A DNA stretch of 64,000 nt from Paracoccus sp. PAMC 22219 (GCF_000787695.1 NZ_BBPH01000001.1:62001-126000); one strand, 5' to 3'. Numbered from the stretch's first letter, positions 26,900 to 37,010 are shown. A program made the numbers and translations. The notes: generated by a model not told the origin, from the sequence alone.

Positions 26900-27357
26900 C
26901 AGGCGGCGCCGATGCGGACGGATGCCGACCGGATCGCCGCGCGGATGCGGGGATAGGTGGCGCAGCGGCACAGGTTGCCCGACATCGCGCGGTCGATGTC
27001 CGCATCCGAAGGGTCGGCGTTCAGCGCCAGGAGCGACGCGGCCTGCATGATCTGGCCGGACTGACAGTAGCCGCATTGCGCGACCTGCTGCTCGATCCAG
27101 GCGGCCTGGACGGGGTGCGGGTCGTCGGGCGTGCCCAGCCCCTCGATCGTGGTGATCTCTCCGGCCACGTCAGCCAGACGGATCTGGCAGGCGCGCACCG
27201 CCATGCCGTCCATGTGCACCGTGCAGGCCCCGCATTGCGCAATCCCGCAGCCATATTTCGTGCCCGTAAGGCCCAGCAGATCGCGCAGCGCCCACAGCAG
27301 CGGCATCTGCGGGTCGGCGTCCAGGTCGTGGCTGTTTCCGTTGACGATCAGTTGCAT
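26899..27357 (-). CDS. Molybdenum hydroxylase [2Fe-2S] subunit (IorA-like)
   Basis: A 152-residue protein with two [2Fe-2S] domains. The plant-type ferredoxin ligands are in [15 protein letters not shown] plus a cysteine near residue 58 (RACQIRL), and the C-terminal helical cluster ligands in [10 protein letters not shown] and [12 protein letters not shown]. No signal peptide: such subunits are carried through the Tat system with the large subunit. It is the first gene of the five-gene operon. The ATG at 27355-27357 starts at MQLIVNG, the natural beginning of the ferredoxin strand; no good ribosome site is visible. Confidence 0.9.
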   Translation of the reverse strand: MQLIVNGNSHDLDADPQMPLLWALRDLLGLTGTKYGCGIAQCGACTVHMDGMAVRACQIRLADVAGEITTIEGLGTPDDPHPVQAAWIEQQVAQCGYCQSGQIMQAASLLALNADPSDADIDRAMSGNLCRCATYPRIRAAIRSASVRIGAA

Positions 27358-27414
27358 GCGCGCAATCTGCCGCAGCCGCCCGCATCGCACAAGATGCAGG
27401 TGCGTCCCCATGGC

Positions 27415-27445
27415 AAAAGGCCGCCAATCCTTGCGGATGGCGGCC
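27415..27445 (-). terminator. Rho-independent terminator after rpmG
   Basis: Minus-strand stem of GGCCGCCA (27419-27426 side) and TGGCGGCC (27438-27445 side) with an 11-nt loop and a TTTT tail. It lies 24 nt past the rpmG stop and upstream of the iorA-like gene. Confidence 0.8.
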
Positions 27446-27469
27446 CTTGCGCAGTCGGACAGGCAGATC

Positions 27470-27637
27470 TTACTTGATCTTGCCTTCCTTGTATTCGACG
27501 TGCTGACGCACGACCGGGTCGTATTTCCGGACGGACATCTTTTCGGTCATCGTGCGGGCATTCTTCTTGGTCACATAGAAGTGGCCGGTGCCGGCGGTCG
27601 AGTTCAGCCGGATCTTGATGGTGGTCGGCTTCGCCAT
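27470..27637 (-). CDS. rpmG: 50S ribosomal protein L33
   Basis: A 55-residue basic ribosomal protein of the large subunit. [20 protein letters not shown] and the tail [14 protein letters not shown] match the cysteine-free proteobacterial type. The ATG at 27635-27637 is the internal start of a longer ORF; upstream sequence is not protein-like. It stands alone, with a terminator just downstream. The 255-bp gap upstream to tRNA-Glu holds the tRNA terminator and presumably the rpmG promoter. Confidence 0.96.
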   Translation of the reverse strand: MAKPTTIKIRLNSTAGTGHFYVTKKNARTMTEKMSVRKYDPVVRQHVEYKEGKIK

Positions 27638-27831
27638 GGTTGTTGCTCCTGCTTCGGGGCAATCGCGCGCCGCAAACCCCGTGGAATTCTTATCGAAGCC
27701 GCCTTTTATCCCCGCGGGTGGCGGAGTCAACCGCCAAAGCCGCGGATCGGCACGAAAACCTGACCCGGAACGCAGAAACTTCGTCCTCCGGGGCGAAACG
27801 GCGCATTGGCGCATTGGCGCATGCACAACCG

Positions 27832-27861
27832 AAAAAATGCCCGTGGCGGGGTGCCGGGGCA
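27832..27861 (-). terminator. Terminator downstream of tRNA-Glu
   Basis: On the minus strand TGCCCCG pairs with CGGGCA (one bulged C) and is followed by six Ts. It lies about 30 nt past the tRNA CCA end. Confidence 0.6.
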
Positions 27862-27892
27862 TGGTTCAGCGTGTTGATCTTGAAGGGAGAAG

Positions 27893-27967
27893 TGGCAGCC
27901 CGTAGGGGAGTCGAACCCCTCTTTTCAGGTTGAAAACCTGACGTCCTAACCGATAGACGAACGGGCC
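27893..27967 (-). tRNA. tRNA-Glu (anticodon TTC)
   Basis: Minus-strand cloverleaf of 75 nt including an encoded CCA. The acceptor arm is GGCCCGT pairing with ACGGGCT (first pair G-U), the anticodon arm TCAGG-TTTTCAA-CCTGA with TTC at positions 34-36, and the T arm GAGGGGTTCGACTCCCC. It reads GAA/GAG glutamate codons. No other tRNA is seen in the window. Confidence 0.97.
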
Positions 27968-28079
27968 ACTTTCTGTCGCTGCCAGTCTTCCCTGGCGGCG
28001 TGAGGCGGTGTTTAGGCAAAGCCGCGAGAGGCTGCAAGCCAAAAAATAACGCCCACCCGAAAAAAATCGCAAGCTGCCT

Positions 28080-29008
28080 TCAGGCGCCAAGAAACCCTGC
28101 GAAAATAAGCCACAAGGGCAAGGTCAGTGCCGCAAGGACGGTCTGCCAGGTGAAGATCGCGGCATAGAAATCGGCGTCCCCGCCCATCTGGCGCGCCAGA
28201 ATATAGCCGACGGGCGCCCCCGGCGCGGCGGTGGCCAGCACGCCCGACGCGACCTGTCCCGCGGGCAGGCCGATCATCAGCGCGGCCGCCAGAAAGATCA
28301 CCGGGCACAGCGCCAACCGCATCCACACCCCCAGCCACAGCGCCGGGTCGCGCTGCCACAGCGCGCGGGGTCGATCCCCGCGCCCACCGCCAGCAGACCC
28401 ACGGCCAGCGCCCCCTGCCCCAGCCAGTCCAGCGGCGACAGCACCCATGCGGGCAGCGCGATCCCCGACAGGTTCAGCACCAGCCCCGCCACGCAGGACA
28501 GCACCATCGGGTTGCGCCCGATCTCTGCCCCGATGCGGGCGGCGGCCCCCGCGGGTCGCGGACCGTCAGACAGCAGCGTCAGCGCCACGATGGCCGCGAT
28601 GTTGAACGCCGGAATCAGGAACGCGAATGCCACAGCCAGATCGCCAAGCGCCTGCCCGCCAAGCCCCTGGGCCGCGACCGCCAGGATCAGCAGCGAATTG
28701 AACCGCAGCGCGCCCTGGAACAGCGAACTGCTGCGCGGCCCGGTCTGGCCCCGCCGCCTGGCCCAGATCAGCGCCAGCGCCCCGGTGACCGCAAAGGCCA
28801 GCGTCAGCGCGGCCAGATAGGGGCCAAGCCGTCCCAGGGACAGTTCCGACCGATAGATCGACGTCAGCAGGATCGCGGGGAACAGCACGCGGTATCCCAG
28901 CTGTTCGATCCCAGGCCAGCTGGCGGCGTGGATCAGCCCGCCGCGCCGGGCCAGATGGCCCAGCACGACCAATGCGATGACGGGGATGATGGCCAGGGCT
29001 GCTTGCAT
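28080..29008 (-). pseudogene. AEC-family (auxin efflux carrier) transporter, frameshifted
   Basis: A membrane transporter of about 309 residues with ten predicted hydrophobic segments. The first part (MQAALAIIPVIALVVLGHLA to GLLAVGAGIDP) is in one frame. The rest (RALWQRDPALWLGVWMRLAL to LIFAGFLGA) is in the next. One base missing near 28371-28378, in a C-run inside a CGCGGGG/CCCCGCG inverted repeat, restores one continuous family-length protein. The span is 929 nt (3n+2). The family exports auxin-like or dicarboxylic acids; the substrate is unknown. The palindrome makes a consensus error plausible. Confidence 0.85.
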
Positions 29009-29083
29009 GGGGCACCTTTCGGCCGTGCGTCTTGCGGCCTTTCGCGCGGGGTTGTAGACCCGCGGCCAACGAAAGGAAACGTC

Positions 29084-29367
29084 ATGTCGATCACCGAGGA
29101 TCAGGCCCGCAAGGTCGCCCATCTGGCGCGCATCGCGGTCGATGATGCCGCCCTGCCCGCCCTGGCGCGCGATCTGTCCGGCATCCTGCATTTCATGGAC
29201 CAGCTGAACGAGGTCGATGTCGAGGGCGTGGAACCCATGACCGGCGTCACCCCCATGCGCCTGAAGCGGCGCGAGGACGTGGTGACCTCGGGGGGCATGG
29301 CCGACAAGATCCTGTCGAACGCCCCCGACGCCCGCGAGGGGTTCTTTGCCGTGCCGAAGGTGGTGGA

Positions 29368-29371
<4 letters not shown>
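29084..29371 (+). CDS. gatC: Asp/Glu-tRNA amidotransferase subunit C
   Basis: A 95-residue subunit of the GatCAB enzyme, which amidates mischarged Glu-tRNA(Gln) and Asp-tRNA(Asn). The pattern [11 protein letters not shown] and the central [11 protein letters not shown] belt are typical. A GAAAGGAAAC ribosome site precedes the ATG. Its stop overlaps the gatA start by 4 nt. gatB is not in the window. Confidence 0.95.
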
Positions 29372-30852
<1,481 letters not shown>

Positions 30853-30881
30853 CGTCCGGCGAAACGGACAAGGGGGGCGCC

Positions 30882-31148
30882 ATGCGCGGCTGGTGGATGA
30901 TCGGGGTGCTGGCGCTGGCCGGATGCGGGGAGCACCGGGGCTGGAACCCGAACTATCAGTTCGAGGCCGACCGCTATGGCCAGTACCGCACCGCGCGAGA
31001 GGCGGCCTTGGTCACGGGCGCCACCCCGGCGGCGACGATTCCTATCGCGCTGCCGGTCCAGGCCCCCACCGGCGCGCAGATCGCCGGGTCCGACCCGGTG
31101 CCGATCCCGGCCACCAAGGGCCTGCGCATCCGCCGCCCCGCGCCATAG
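30882..31148 (+). CDS. Small lipoprotein of unknown function
   Basis: An 88-residue protein with a lipoprotein signal: MRGWWMIGVLALAGC, lipobox LAGC with Cys15. The mature part has HRGWNPNYQFEADRYGQYRTAREAAL and a proline/alanine-rich tail. An AAGGGGGGC ribosome site sits before the ATG. It lies 29 nt after gatA and 7 nt before the amidase gene, so it probably belongs with the latter in cell-envelope work. I do not recognise a named family. Confidence 0.75.
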   Translation: MRGWWMIGVLALAGCGEHRGWNPNYQFEADRYGQYRTAREAALVTGATPAATIPIALPVQAPTGAQIAGSDPVPIPATKGLRIRRPAP

Positions 31149-31155
31149 GGCGCAG

Positions 31156-31800
31156 GTGACCGACTTTCCCAGCCCGAATCACGGCGACCGCCGCGGGCAG
31201 GTGCCATCGCTGATCGTGATCCACTATACCGGCATGGCCGATGCCGCCTTGGCCCGCGCCCGCCTGTGCGACGCCGCGGCCGAGGTCAGCGCCCATTGGC
31301 TGATCGCCGAAGACGGCACGACCGAACCGCTGGTCTGCGAGACCCGCCGCGCCTGGCATGCCGGCGCGGGCGCGTGGCAGGGCCTGGACGACCTGAACAG
31401 TCGGTCCATCGGGATCGAACTGGCCAATCCGGGCGACCGCCCCTATCCCGCGCCGCAGATGGCCGCGCTGCGCCGCCTGCTGCGGGACATCATGGACCGC
31501 TGGTCCATCGGGCCCGCCGCGGTCATCGCCCATTCCGACCTGGCGCCCGGGCGCAAGATCGACCCCGGCCCGCGCTTTGACTGGGAGGGCTTGGCGGCCG
31601 AGGGGCTGGCGACCTTTGCCCGTCCCGCGCCCACCGACCCGGACCCCGCGCTGGCCGGGGGCCTGTCGGCCCTGGGCTATCCAGACGTCCCCGCGCGTCT
31701 GGACGCGTTCCGGCTGCGCCACCGTCCCTGGGCCACGGGCCCCGAGACCGCCGACGACCGCCGCACTGTCGCGCGCCTTCTTCGCAACCCCGCCCCTTGA
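31156..31800 (+). CDS. N-acetylmuramoyl-L-alanine amidase (AmpD/AmiD type)
   Basis: A 214-residue Amidase_2 domain protein. Zinc ligands are seen in LIVIHYTGM (His), AWHAGAG (supporting His) and IAHSDLAPGRKIDPGP (His and Asp-type ligand region). The core EVSAHWLIAEDG and SIGIELANPG are typical of AmpD/AmiD. It cleaves the amide bond between muramic acid and the peptide. The start is GTG at 31156-31158. No signal peptide is present, suggesting a cytoplasmic AmpD-like recycling role on anhydro-muropeptides, although the fold alone does not prove it. Confidence 0.85.
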   Translation: MTDFPSPNHGDRRGQVPSLIVIHYTGMADAALARARLCDAAAEVSAHWLIAEDGTTEPLVCETRRAWHAGAGAWQGLDDLNSRSIGIELANPGDRPYPAPQMAALRRLLRDIMDRWSIGPAAVIAHSDLAPGRKIDPGPRFDWEGLAAEGLATFARPAPTDPDPALAGGLSALGYPDVPARLDAFRLRHRPWATGPETADDRRTVARLLRNPAP

Positions 31801-31832
31801 CGCCCCCGGCGCCGCGTCCCATACGGGCGACG

Positions 31833-32205
31833 CGCGGAGGGCTGGATGACCGCGGCAGGCTTGCCTGTCGAGGAAAGTCCGGACTCCATGAGGCAATGGT
31901 GCCGGGTAACGCCCGGCGGGGGCAACCCCAGGGACAGCGCCACAGAGAACAGACCGCCCATGTCCGCATGGGTAAGGGTGAAACGGTGGGGTAAGAGCCC
32001 ACCGGGGGGCTGGCAACAGCGCCCGCATGGCAAGCCCCACCAGGAGCAATGCCGAATAGGGATCGCGCGCGGAGCAATCCGCAGGGCCGCCTTGCCCCAG
32101 CAGATCCGGGTAGGCAGCTAGATCCGTCCGGTAACGGACGGACCAGAGGAATGGTCATCCAGCCGCGCAAGCGGTGGACAAAATCCGGCTTACAGGCCCT
32201 CCGCG
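31833..32205 (+). ncRNA. rnpB: RNase P RNA (class A)
   Basis: Catalytic RNA that trims tRNA 5' ends. P1 is formed by CGCGGAGGGC (31833-31842) and GCCCTCCGCG (32196-32205). The universally conserved core elements are visible: GAGGAAAGTCCGGACTCC near 31870, a GGGTAACGCCCGGCGGG region, GGTAAGGGTGAAA, CAGAGGAATGGTCATC near 32142 and ACAAAATCCGGCTTACAGG at the 3' end. The ends are placed from P1 pairing and may be off by a few bases. A minus-strand gene ends 5 nt beyond. Confidence 0.96.
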
Positions 32206-32209
32206 CAAC

Positions 32210-32659
32210 TCAGGCCTTCTTGCCGCTCTTGCCCCGCGCCTCGGTCGCGGTGGCGATCGCCTTGGCGGATTCGCCCTGCATCTTCTGGGTAAAGGCGACC
32301 ATCTGCGCGGCATAGGTCTCGGCCCAATCGGCGAATGCGTTGCCTCCCGATCCGCCCGTGGCGGACATGGCCTTGCTGCGCATCTCCTCTCCCTGCTTCT
32401 GCATCGTGGCGAACTGGTCCTCCCAGGCCTTCTGCATCTGCTGCCACTGGACCTGCATGGCCTCGCTGGCGCCTTCCATCTGGGCCATGACGCGGGCGTT
32501 GACCTCCTGCTGCTGCTGCATGGCTTGGGTCTGCCACTGGCGGGCCTGCTCCATCGCCTCCTCCTGGCCCTTGGCCATCGCGGCCTGCCATTCGGTCAGG
32601 CGTTCCTGGAACTGGCGGGCATTGTCGGTCAGCGTCTTCAGCATGTCGGGCAGTATCAT
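32210..32659 (-). CDS. Gln/Met-rich coiled-coil protein of unknown function (phasin-like)
   Basis: A 149-residue protein, almost entirely amphipathic helix: residues about 5-100 are rich in Q, E, M, W and A (AAMAKGQEEAMEQARQWQ, MQQQQEVNARVM), followed by a Gly/Ser linker and a second helix ending in basic GKSGKK. This resembles phasins and other surface-coating proteins of polyhydroxyalkanoate granules, but no decisive motif is seen. The ATG at 32657-32659 follows GGAGGAG. It lies downstream of mltG, behind that gene's terminator, and runs convergently into rnpB. Confidence 0.65.
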   Translation of the reverse strand: MILPDMLKTLTDNARQFQERLTEWQAAMAKGQEEAMEQARQWQTQAMQQQQEVNARVMAQMEGASEAMQVQWQQMQKAWEDQFATMQKQGEEMRSKAMSATGGSGGNAFADWAETYAAQMVAFTQKMQGESAKAIATATEARGKSGKKA

Positions 32660-32691
32660 CACGGCTCCTCCCAAAGCGATGGGGCCATGAG

Positions 32692-32726
32692 AAAGGCCCC
32701 CGGATGCAAGCCTGCGTCCGGGGGCC
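32692..32726 (-). terminator. Rho-independent terminator after mltG
   Basis: Ten-base GC arms (32717-32726 and 32695-32704) enclose a 12-nt loop on the minus strand, followed by TTTCTC. It lies 23 nt past the mltG stop. Confidence 0.75.
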
Positions 32727-32749
32727 GTGTTTGTCAAACGCGGGGCGCG

Positions 32750-33934
32750 TCAATCCGCGGTCTGGACCGGGCTGTCCGCGGGCAGGCCCTGCTGCCGTTC
32801 GATCTCGCGCCAGCGGGCGACGGCGGCGTTGTGTTCGTCCAGCGTGCGGCTGAACGCATGCCCGCCGGTGCCGTCGGCGACGAAGTACAGATAGTCCGTC
32901 TCGTCGGGGTTCAGCGCCGCGCGGATCGCGGCCCGGCCCGGATTGGCGATGGGCGTCGGCGGCAGCCCGTCGATCCGATAGGTGTTGAAGGGCGTCGTCG
33001 TGTCCAGTTCCGACCGGCGCAATCCGCGGTCCAGGATGCCCTGCCCGTTCGTCACGCCATAGATCACCGTCGGGTCGGTCTGCAGGCGCATCCCCTGACG
33101 CAGGCGGTTCACGAAGACGCTGGCGACCTGCGGGCGTTCGTCCGCCTGCCCCGTCTCCTTCTCCACGATCGAGGCCATGATCAACGCCTCCTCGGGCGTG
33201 TCATAGGGCATGCCGAACGGGCGCGCCTCCCATTCGGCGGCCAGGATCGCGGCCTGGCGGCTGGCCATCTGGGCCAGGATCGCGTTCCGGTCGCCACCCT
33301 TTTCCAGCAGATAGGTGTCGGGGGCCAGGCTGCCCTCGGCCGGGGTCTCCGCCACCTCTCCGGTCAGGAAATCGGCGGCGCGCAGCGCCTCGACCACCTG
33401 CCAGCTGGTCACGCCCTCGGCCATGACCATCGACAGGCGCACGTCGGCGCGGTCCTGCGCCTGGACGATCGGCGCGGGGCGTTCGCCCTGCGTCGGGTTC
33501 CAGCGGGCCACTTCCTCATACGCGCCGGTCTGCGGGTTGGTGTCGCGCAGCAGGACGGTGTTCTCGCGCACGCCGACACGCACGACAACCTCGGTCCCGC
33601 AGGTCGAGGGGCCACCCGCCGTCACCGTCTCGACGATCTGTTCCATGCTGGCCTGCGGCGGCATCAGGAAGCTGCCGAACTTCAGGTCGCGCGCCTTGTC
33701 CATGTAATCGGTGCCGGCGCGAAAGATGTAGGCGTTGGAAATCGCCCCCTGCGCCGCCAGCTGGTTGCTGACCGCGTTCAGGCTGGCACCCGGAGAGATC
33801 TGGACGCATTGCGCGATGGCGCTTGGTCCCGGCCCGCTGAATTCGCGCTTGGCCCAGGCCACCGCGGCCGCAGCCCCGATCAGCAGCACGATGGCCAGCG
33901 TCAGGAAGTTCGAGGCGATATTGCGCCAGATCAT
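32750..33934 (-). CDS. mltG: Endolytic transglycosylase MltG (YceG family)
   Basis: A 394-residue inner-membrane lytic transglycosylase that cuts nascent glycan strands to terminate polymerisation. One N-terminal transmembrane segment (about residues 10-28) is followed by a LysM-like region and the YceG catalytic domain. The active-site segment is visible in IMASIVEKETGQADERPQVASVFVNRL, where the glutamate of VEKE is catalytic; LQTDPTVIYG and FNTYRIDGLPPTPIANPG also match. The ATG at 33932-33934 overlaps the fabF stop by 4 nt. Confidence 0.93.
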   Translation of the reverse strand: MIWRNIASNFLTLAIVLLIGAAAAVAWAKREFSGPGPSAIAQCVQISPGASLNAVSNQLAAQGAISNAYIFRAGTDYMDKARDLKFGSFLMPPQASMEQIVETVTAGGPSTCGTEVVVRVGVRENTVLLRDTNPQTGAYEEVARWNPTQGERPAPIVQAQDRADVRLSMVMAEGVTSWQVVEALRAADFLTGEVAETPAEGSLAPDTYLLEKGGDRNAILAQMASRQAAILAAEWEARPFGMPYDTPEEALIMASIVEKETGQADERPQVASVFVNRLRQGMRLQTDPTVIYGVTNGQGILDRGLRRSELDTTTPFNTYRIDGLPPTPIANPGRAAIRAALNPDETDYLYFVADGTGGHAFSRTLDEHNAAVARWREIERQQGLPADSPVQTAD

Positions 33935-35193
33935 CCGGCGACCTTCCCCAGCACCAGGCTGGCATTGGTGCCGCCAAAGCCAAAGCTGTTGGACAGCGCG
34001 ATGTCGACCTTGCGGCGCACCGCGGCATTCGCGGCCAGGTCCAGCTTGGGCGTCACGGCAGGGTTGTCCAGGTTGATCGTCGGCGGACAGATCTGATCGC
34101 GGATCGCCAGCACGCAAAAGATCGCCTCGACCGCGCCGGCCGCACCCAGCAGATGGCCGATGCTGGATTTCGTCGACGACATGACCGCGCCCGATGCGGC
34201 GTCGCCCATCAGGCGTTCGACCGCGCCCAGCTCGATCGTGTCGGCCATGGTCGAGGTGCCATGCGCGTTGATGTAATCGATCCGGTCCGGCGTCAGGTTC
34301 GCGCTGCGCAGCGCGGCCTCCATCGCGCGGTACCCGCCATCGCCATCCTCGCTTGGCGCGGTGATGTGATAGGCGTCGCCTGACATGCCATAGCCCAGCA
34401 CCTCGGCGTAAATCTTGGCGCCGCGCGCCTTGGCGTGTTCGTATTCCTCCAGCACGACGACGCCCGCACCCTCGCCCATCACGAACCCGTCGCGGTCGGC
34501 GTCATAGGGGCGGCTGGCCGCCTGTGGATCATCGCCCCGCTTGGTCGACAGCGCCTTGCAGGCGTTGAAGCCCGCGATGCCGATCTCGCTGATCGGGCTT
34601 TCCGCGCCGCCCGCGATCATCACGTCCGCATCGCCATAGCGGATCATCCGCGACGCATCCCCGATGGCATGGGCGCCGGTCGAACAGGCGGTCACGACCG
34701 CATGGTTCGGCCCCTTGAACCCGTACCGGATCGACACCTGGCCCGAGATCAGGTTGATCAGCGCGCCCGGAATGAAGAACGGCGACACCCGCTTGGGCCC
34801 ACGTTCCTTGATCAGCACCGCTGTCTCCGCGATCGAGGTCAGCCCGCCGATGCCCGACCCGATCATCACGCCCGTGCGCAGGCGGCTTTCCTCATCCTCG
34901 GGCATCCAGCCCGCGTCCGTCACCGCTTGATGCGCGGCCGCGACCCCGTACAGGATGAAGTCGTCCACCTTGCGGCGGTCCTTGGGCTCCATCCAGTCAT
35001 TGGCATTGAAGGTGCCATCGGTGCCATCGCCCAAGGGGATCTCGCAGGCGTATTTCGTCACCACGTCGGACGCGTCGAACCGCGTGATAGGCCCGGCGCC
35101 GGATTTCCCGGCCAGCAGACGTTCCCACGTCGCCTCGACCCCCGAGGCCAGCGGCGTGACCATCCCCAACCCGGTGACAACAACCCTGCGCAT
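33931..35193 (-). CDS. fabF: 3-oxoacyl-[acyl-carrier-protein] synthase II
   Basis: A 420-residue condensing enzyme of fatty acid elongation. The catalytic triad is visible: cysteine in AVVTACSTGAHAIGDA, histidine in INAHGTSTMADTIELGA and histidine in SSIGHLLGAAGAVEA. The C-terminal NSFGFGGTNASLV is diagnostic. The ATG at 35191-35193 follows AAGGAAA and gives MRRVVVTGLGMVTPL; longer ORF starts are spurious. acpP is not adjacent in this window. It is coupled to mltG by a 4-nt overlap. Confidence 0.96.
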   Translation of the reverse strand: MRRVVVTGLGMVTPLASGVEATWERLLAGKSGAGPITRFDASDVVTKYACEIPLGDGTDGTFNANDWMEPKDRRKVDDFILYGVAAAHQAVTDAGWMPEDEESRLRTGVMIGSGIGGLTSIAETAVLIKERGPKRVSPFFIPGALINLISGQVSIRYGFKGPNHAVVTACSTGAHAIGDASRMIRYGDADVMIAGGAESPISEIGIAGFNACKALSTKRGDDPQAASRPYDADRDGFVMGEGAGVVVLEEYEHAKARGAKIYAEVLGYGMSGDAYHITAPSEDGDGGYRAMEAALRSANLTPDRIDYINAHGTSTMADTIELGAVERLMGDAASGAVMSSTKSSIGHLLGAAGAVEAIFCVLAIRDQICPPTINLDNPAVTPKLDLAANAAVRRKVDIALSNSFGFGGTNASLVLGKVAG

Positions 35194-35293
35194 CCATGTT
35201 TCCTTAACTGTTCGCGATTTTCTCCGTGATACACGCGCGCCCCCCCTCACGCAACGCCACGAAACCGCGATGGGCGGGGCATGGCAGCACGCC

Positions 35294-35340
35294 GCCGGGG
35301 GGTCCGGGGGGCTGGCCCCCCGGCACGTCGCGGGACGCAG
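35294..35340 (-). repeat. 3'-end GC hairpin element, copy 2
   Basis: Reading away from the PfkB kinase stop on the minus strand: leader GCGTCCCGCGACG (35338-35326), then arms CCGGGGGG and CCCCCCGG (35323-35316 and 35311-35304) with a 4-nt loop and a trailing run of Cs. The leader matches copies 1 and 3. It starts within 4 nt of the stop codon. Confidence 0.8.
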
Positions 35341-35341
35341 A

Positions 35342-36351
35342 TCAGCCCAGGCCCGCGGCCCGGAACTGCGCCAGGATGTCAGACTGCGGGCGCGCACCCA
35401 CATGACCGATCACCTCGGACGCCGCGATGATGCCCATCCGGCCCGCGACCTCCAGCGGATGCCCGGATGCCAGCCCATAGATCAGGCCCGCCGCGAACTG
35501 ATCGCCCGCCCCGGTCGCGTCCACCGGCACGACGCGCCGCACCGGCACCGTCACCCGCTCTCCGTCGCGGATCAGGATCGCGTCCTCGCCCGACCGGGTG
35601 CAGATCACCGTGCCGCAATCGGCGACCGCCAGCCGCAGCGCCTCCTCCAGGTCCTCGACCTGATACAGCGACTGCCATTCGTGGACGTTGCCGATCACGT
35701 AATCCATCGGACCCGCGACCAGCTTGCGGAAATCGTCGCGGTGGCGGTCCACGCAGAACGGGTCCGACAGGGCGATCCCCGCCTGCCCGCCCGCCGCGTG
35801 ACAGCATTCGGCGGCCTTCAGGAACGCGGCCTTGCCCTTGTCCTTGTCGAACAGATAGCCCTCCAGGAACAGCCAGCCCGCGCCGTCGAACACCTCGGGC
35901 GCGACCTCCTCGGGCCCCAGCTCGGCCGAGATCCCCAGATAGGTGTTCATCGACCGCTCGCCGTCCGGCGTGACAAAGATGATCGTGCGCGAGCTGGGCA
36001 ACGCGCCCCCCGCCACCGGCGCATTCACGAACCGCGTGCCCGCGGCCTCGGTCTGGCGCGCATACAGACGCCCGATCTCGTCATCCGCGACGCTGCCGAT
36101 GAACGCCGTGCGCAGGCCCAGCCCGCCGATGCCCGCCAGCGTGTTCGCCACGCTGCCGCCCGCGACCATGCGCGCCTGGTCACGGCGCGCGGAATGGTCG
36201 TCGGCCTGCGCCGCCATCAAGTACTCGGACCGTTCGCGGTCGACCAGCTGCATGATGCCCTTGGTGATGCCAAGGGTGTCCAGCCGCGCTTCCTCGGTCG
36301 GTGCGATGATGTCCATCACGCATTGCCGATCCCGACGATATAAGGGGTCAT
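35342..36351 (-). CDS. PfkB-family kinase (adenosine kinase-like), frameshifted near the N-terminus
   Basis: A ribokinase-family sugar/nucleoside kinase of about 336 residues. Signatures are GGSVANTLAGIGGLG and the C-terminal VDATGAGDQFAAGLIYG with the catalytic aspartate. The natural start, ATG at 36349-36351, overlaps the nth stop by 4 nt and reads MTPYIVGIGNA, then stops. One base lost at about 36317-36322 separates it from VMDIIAP and the remaining 320 residues. As drawn, the span is 3n+2. If the sequence is right, translation could only start at GTG 36317-36319 or ATG 36314-36316, losing the first beta strand and much of the substrate pocket. Confidence 0.85.
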
Positions 36352-37010
36352 GCGGTCTTCTCCTCATAGGGGCACAGGTCGCGGATCGGGCAGATGCCGC
36401 AGCGGGGTTTGCGCGCCTGGCAGACATAGCGCCCGTGCAGGATCAGCCAGTGATGCGCGTGGGTCTGGAACCGGGCGGGAACGTTGTCCTCGATCGCGCG
36501 CTCGACCTCGTCGACGTCGCGGCCGGGGGCGATGCGGGTGCGGTTGCCGACGCGAAAGATATGCGTGTCGACCGCCTGCGCCGGGTGGCCAAAGGCACAG
36601 GACAGCACCACATTCGCGGTCTTGCGCCCGACGCCCGGCAGGCTGGTCAGGGCGGCGCGGCTGTCGGGAACCTGGCCCGCGTAATCGTCGACCAGGATGC
36701 GCGACAGCGCGATGACGTTCTTGGCCTTCTGCCGGAACAGGCCGATGGTACGGATATGCTCGGTCACGCCCTCGACGCCCAGCTCCAGCATCTTTTCGGG
36801 CGTGTCGGCCACCGCGAACAACCCGCGCGTCGCGCGGTTCACGCCGACATCCGTCGCCTGCGCCGACAGCGCCACCGCCACGACCAGGGTGAACGGATTC
36901 ACGAACAGCAGTTCGGTCTCGGGCGCGGGGTTCGCCTCGGACAGCCGCGAAAAGATCGCGACCTGATCGGCAAAGGGCAACGGGGGCGGAATGCGACGCT
37001 GGATGGCCAT
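36348..37010 (-). CDS. nth: Endonuclease III
   Basis: A 220-residue DNA glycosylase/AP lyase that removes oxidised pyrimidines. The helix-hairpin-helix LPGVGRKTANVVL carries the catalytic lysine, VDTHIFRVGNR the catalytic aspartate, and the C-terminal [4Fe-4S] loop has spacing C-X6-C-X2-C-X5-C (CQARKPRCGICPIRDLC). The ATG at 37008-37010 gives MAIQRRIPPPLPF, the normal family start. It overlaps the downstream PfkB kinase by 4 nt. Confidence 0.96.
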   Translation of the reverse strand: MAIQRRIPPPLPFADQVAIFSRLSEANPAPETELLFVNPFTLVVAVALSAQATDVGVNRATRGLFAVADTPEKMLELGVEGVTEHIRTIGLFRQKAKNVIALSRILVDDYAGQVPDSRAALTSLPGVGRKTANVVLSCAFGHPAQAVDTHIFRVGNRTRIAPGRDVDEVERAIEDNVPARFQTHAHHWLILHGRYVCQARKPRCGICPIRDLCPYEEKTA

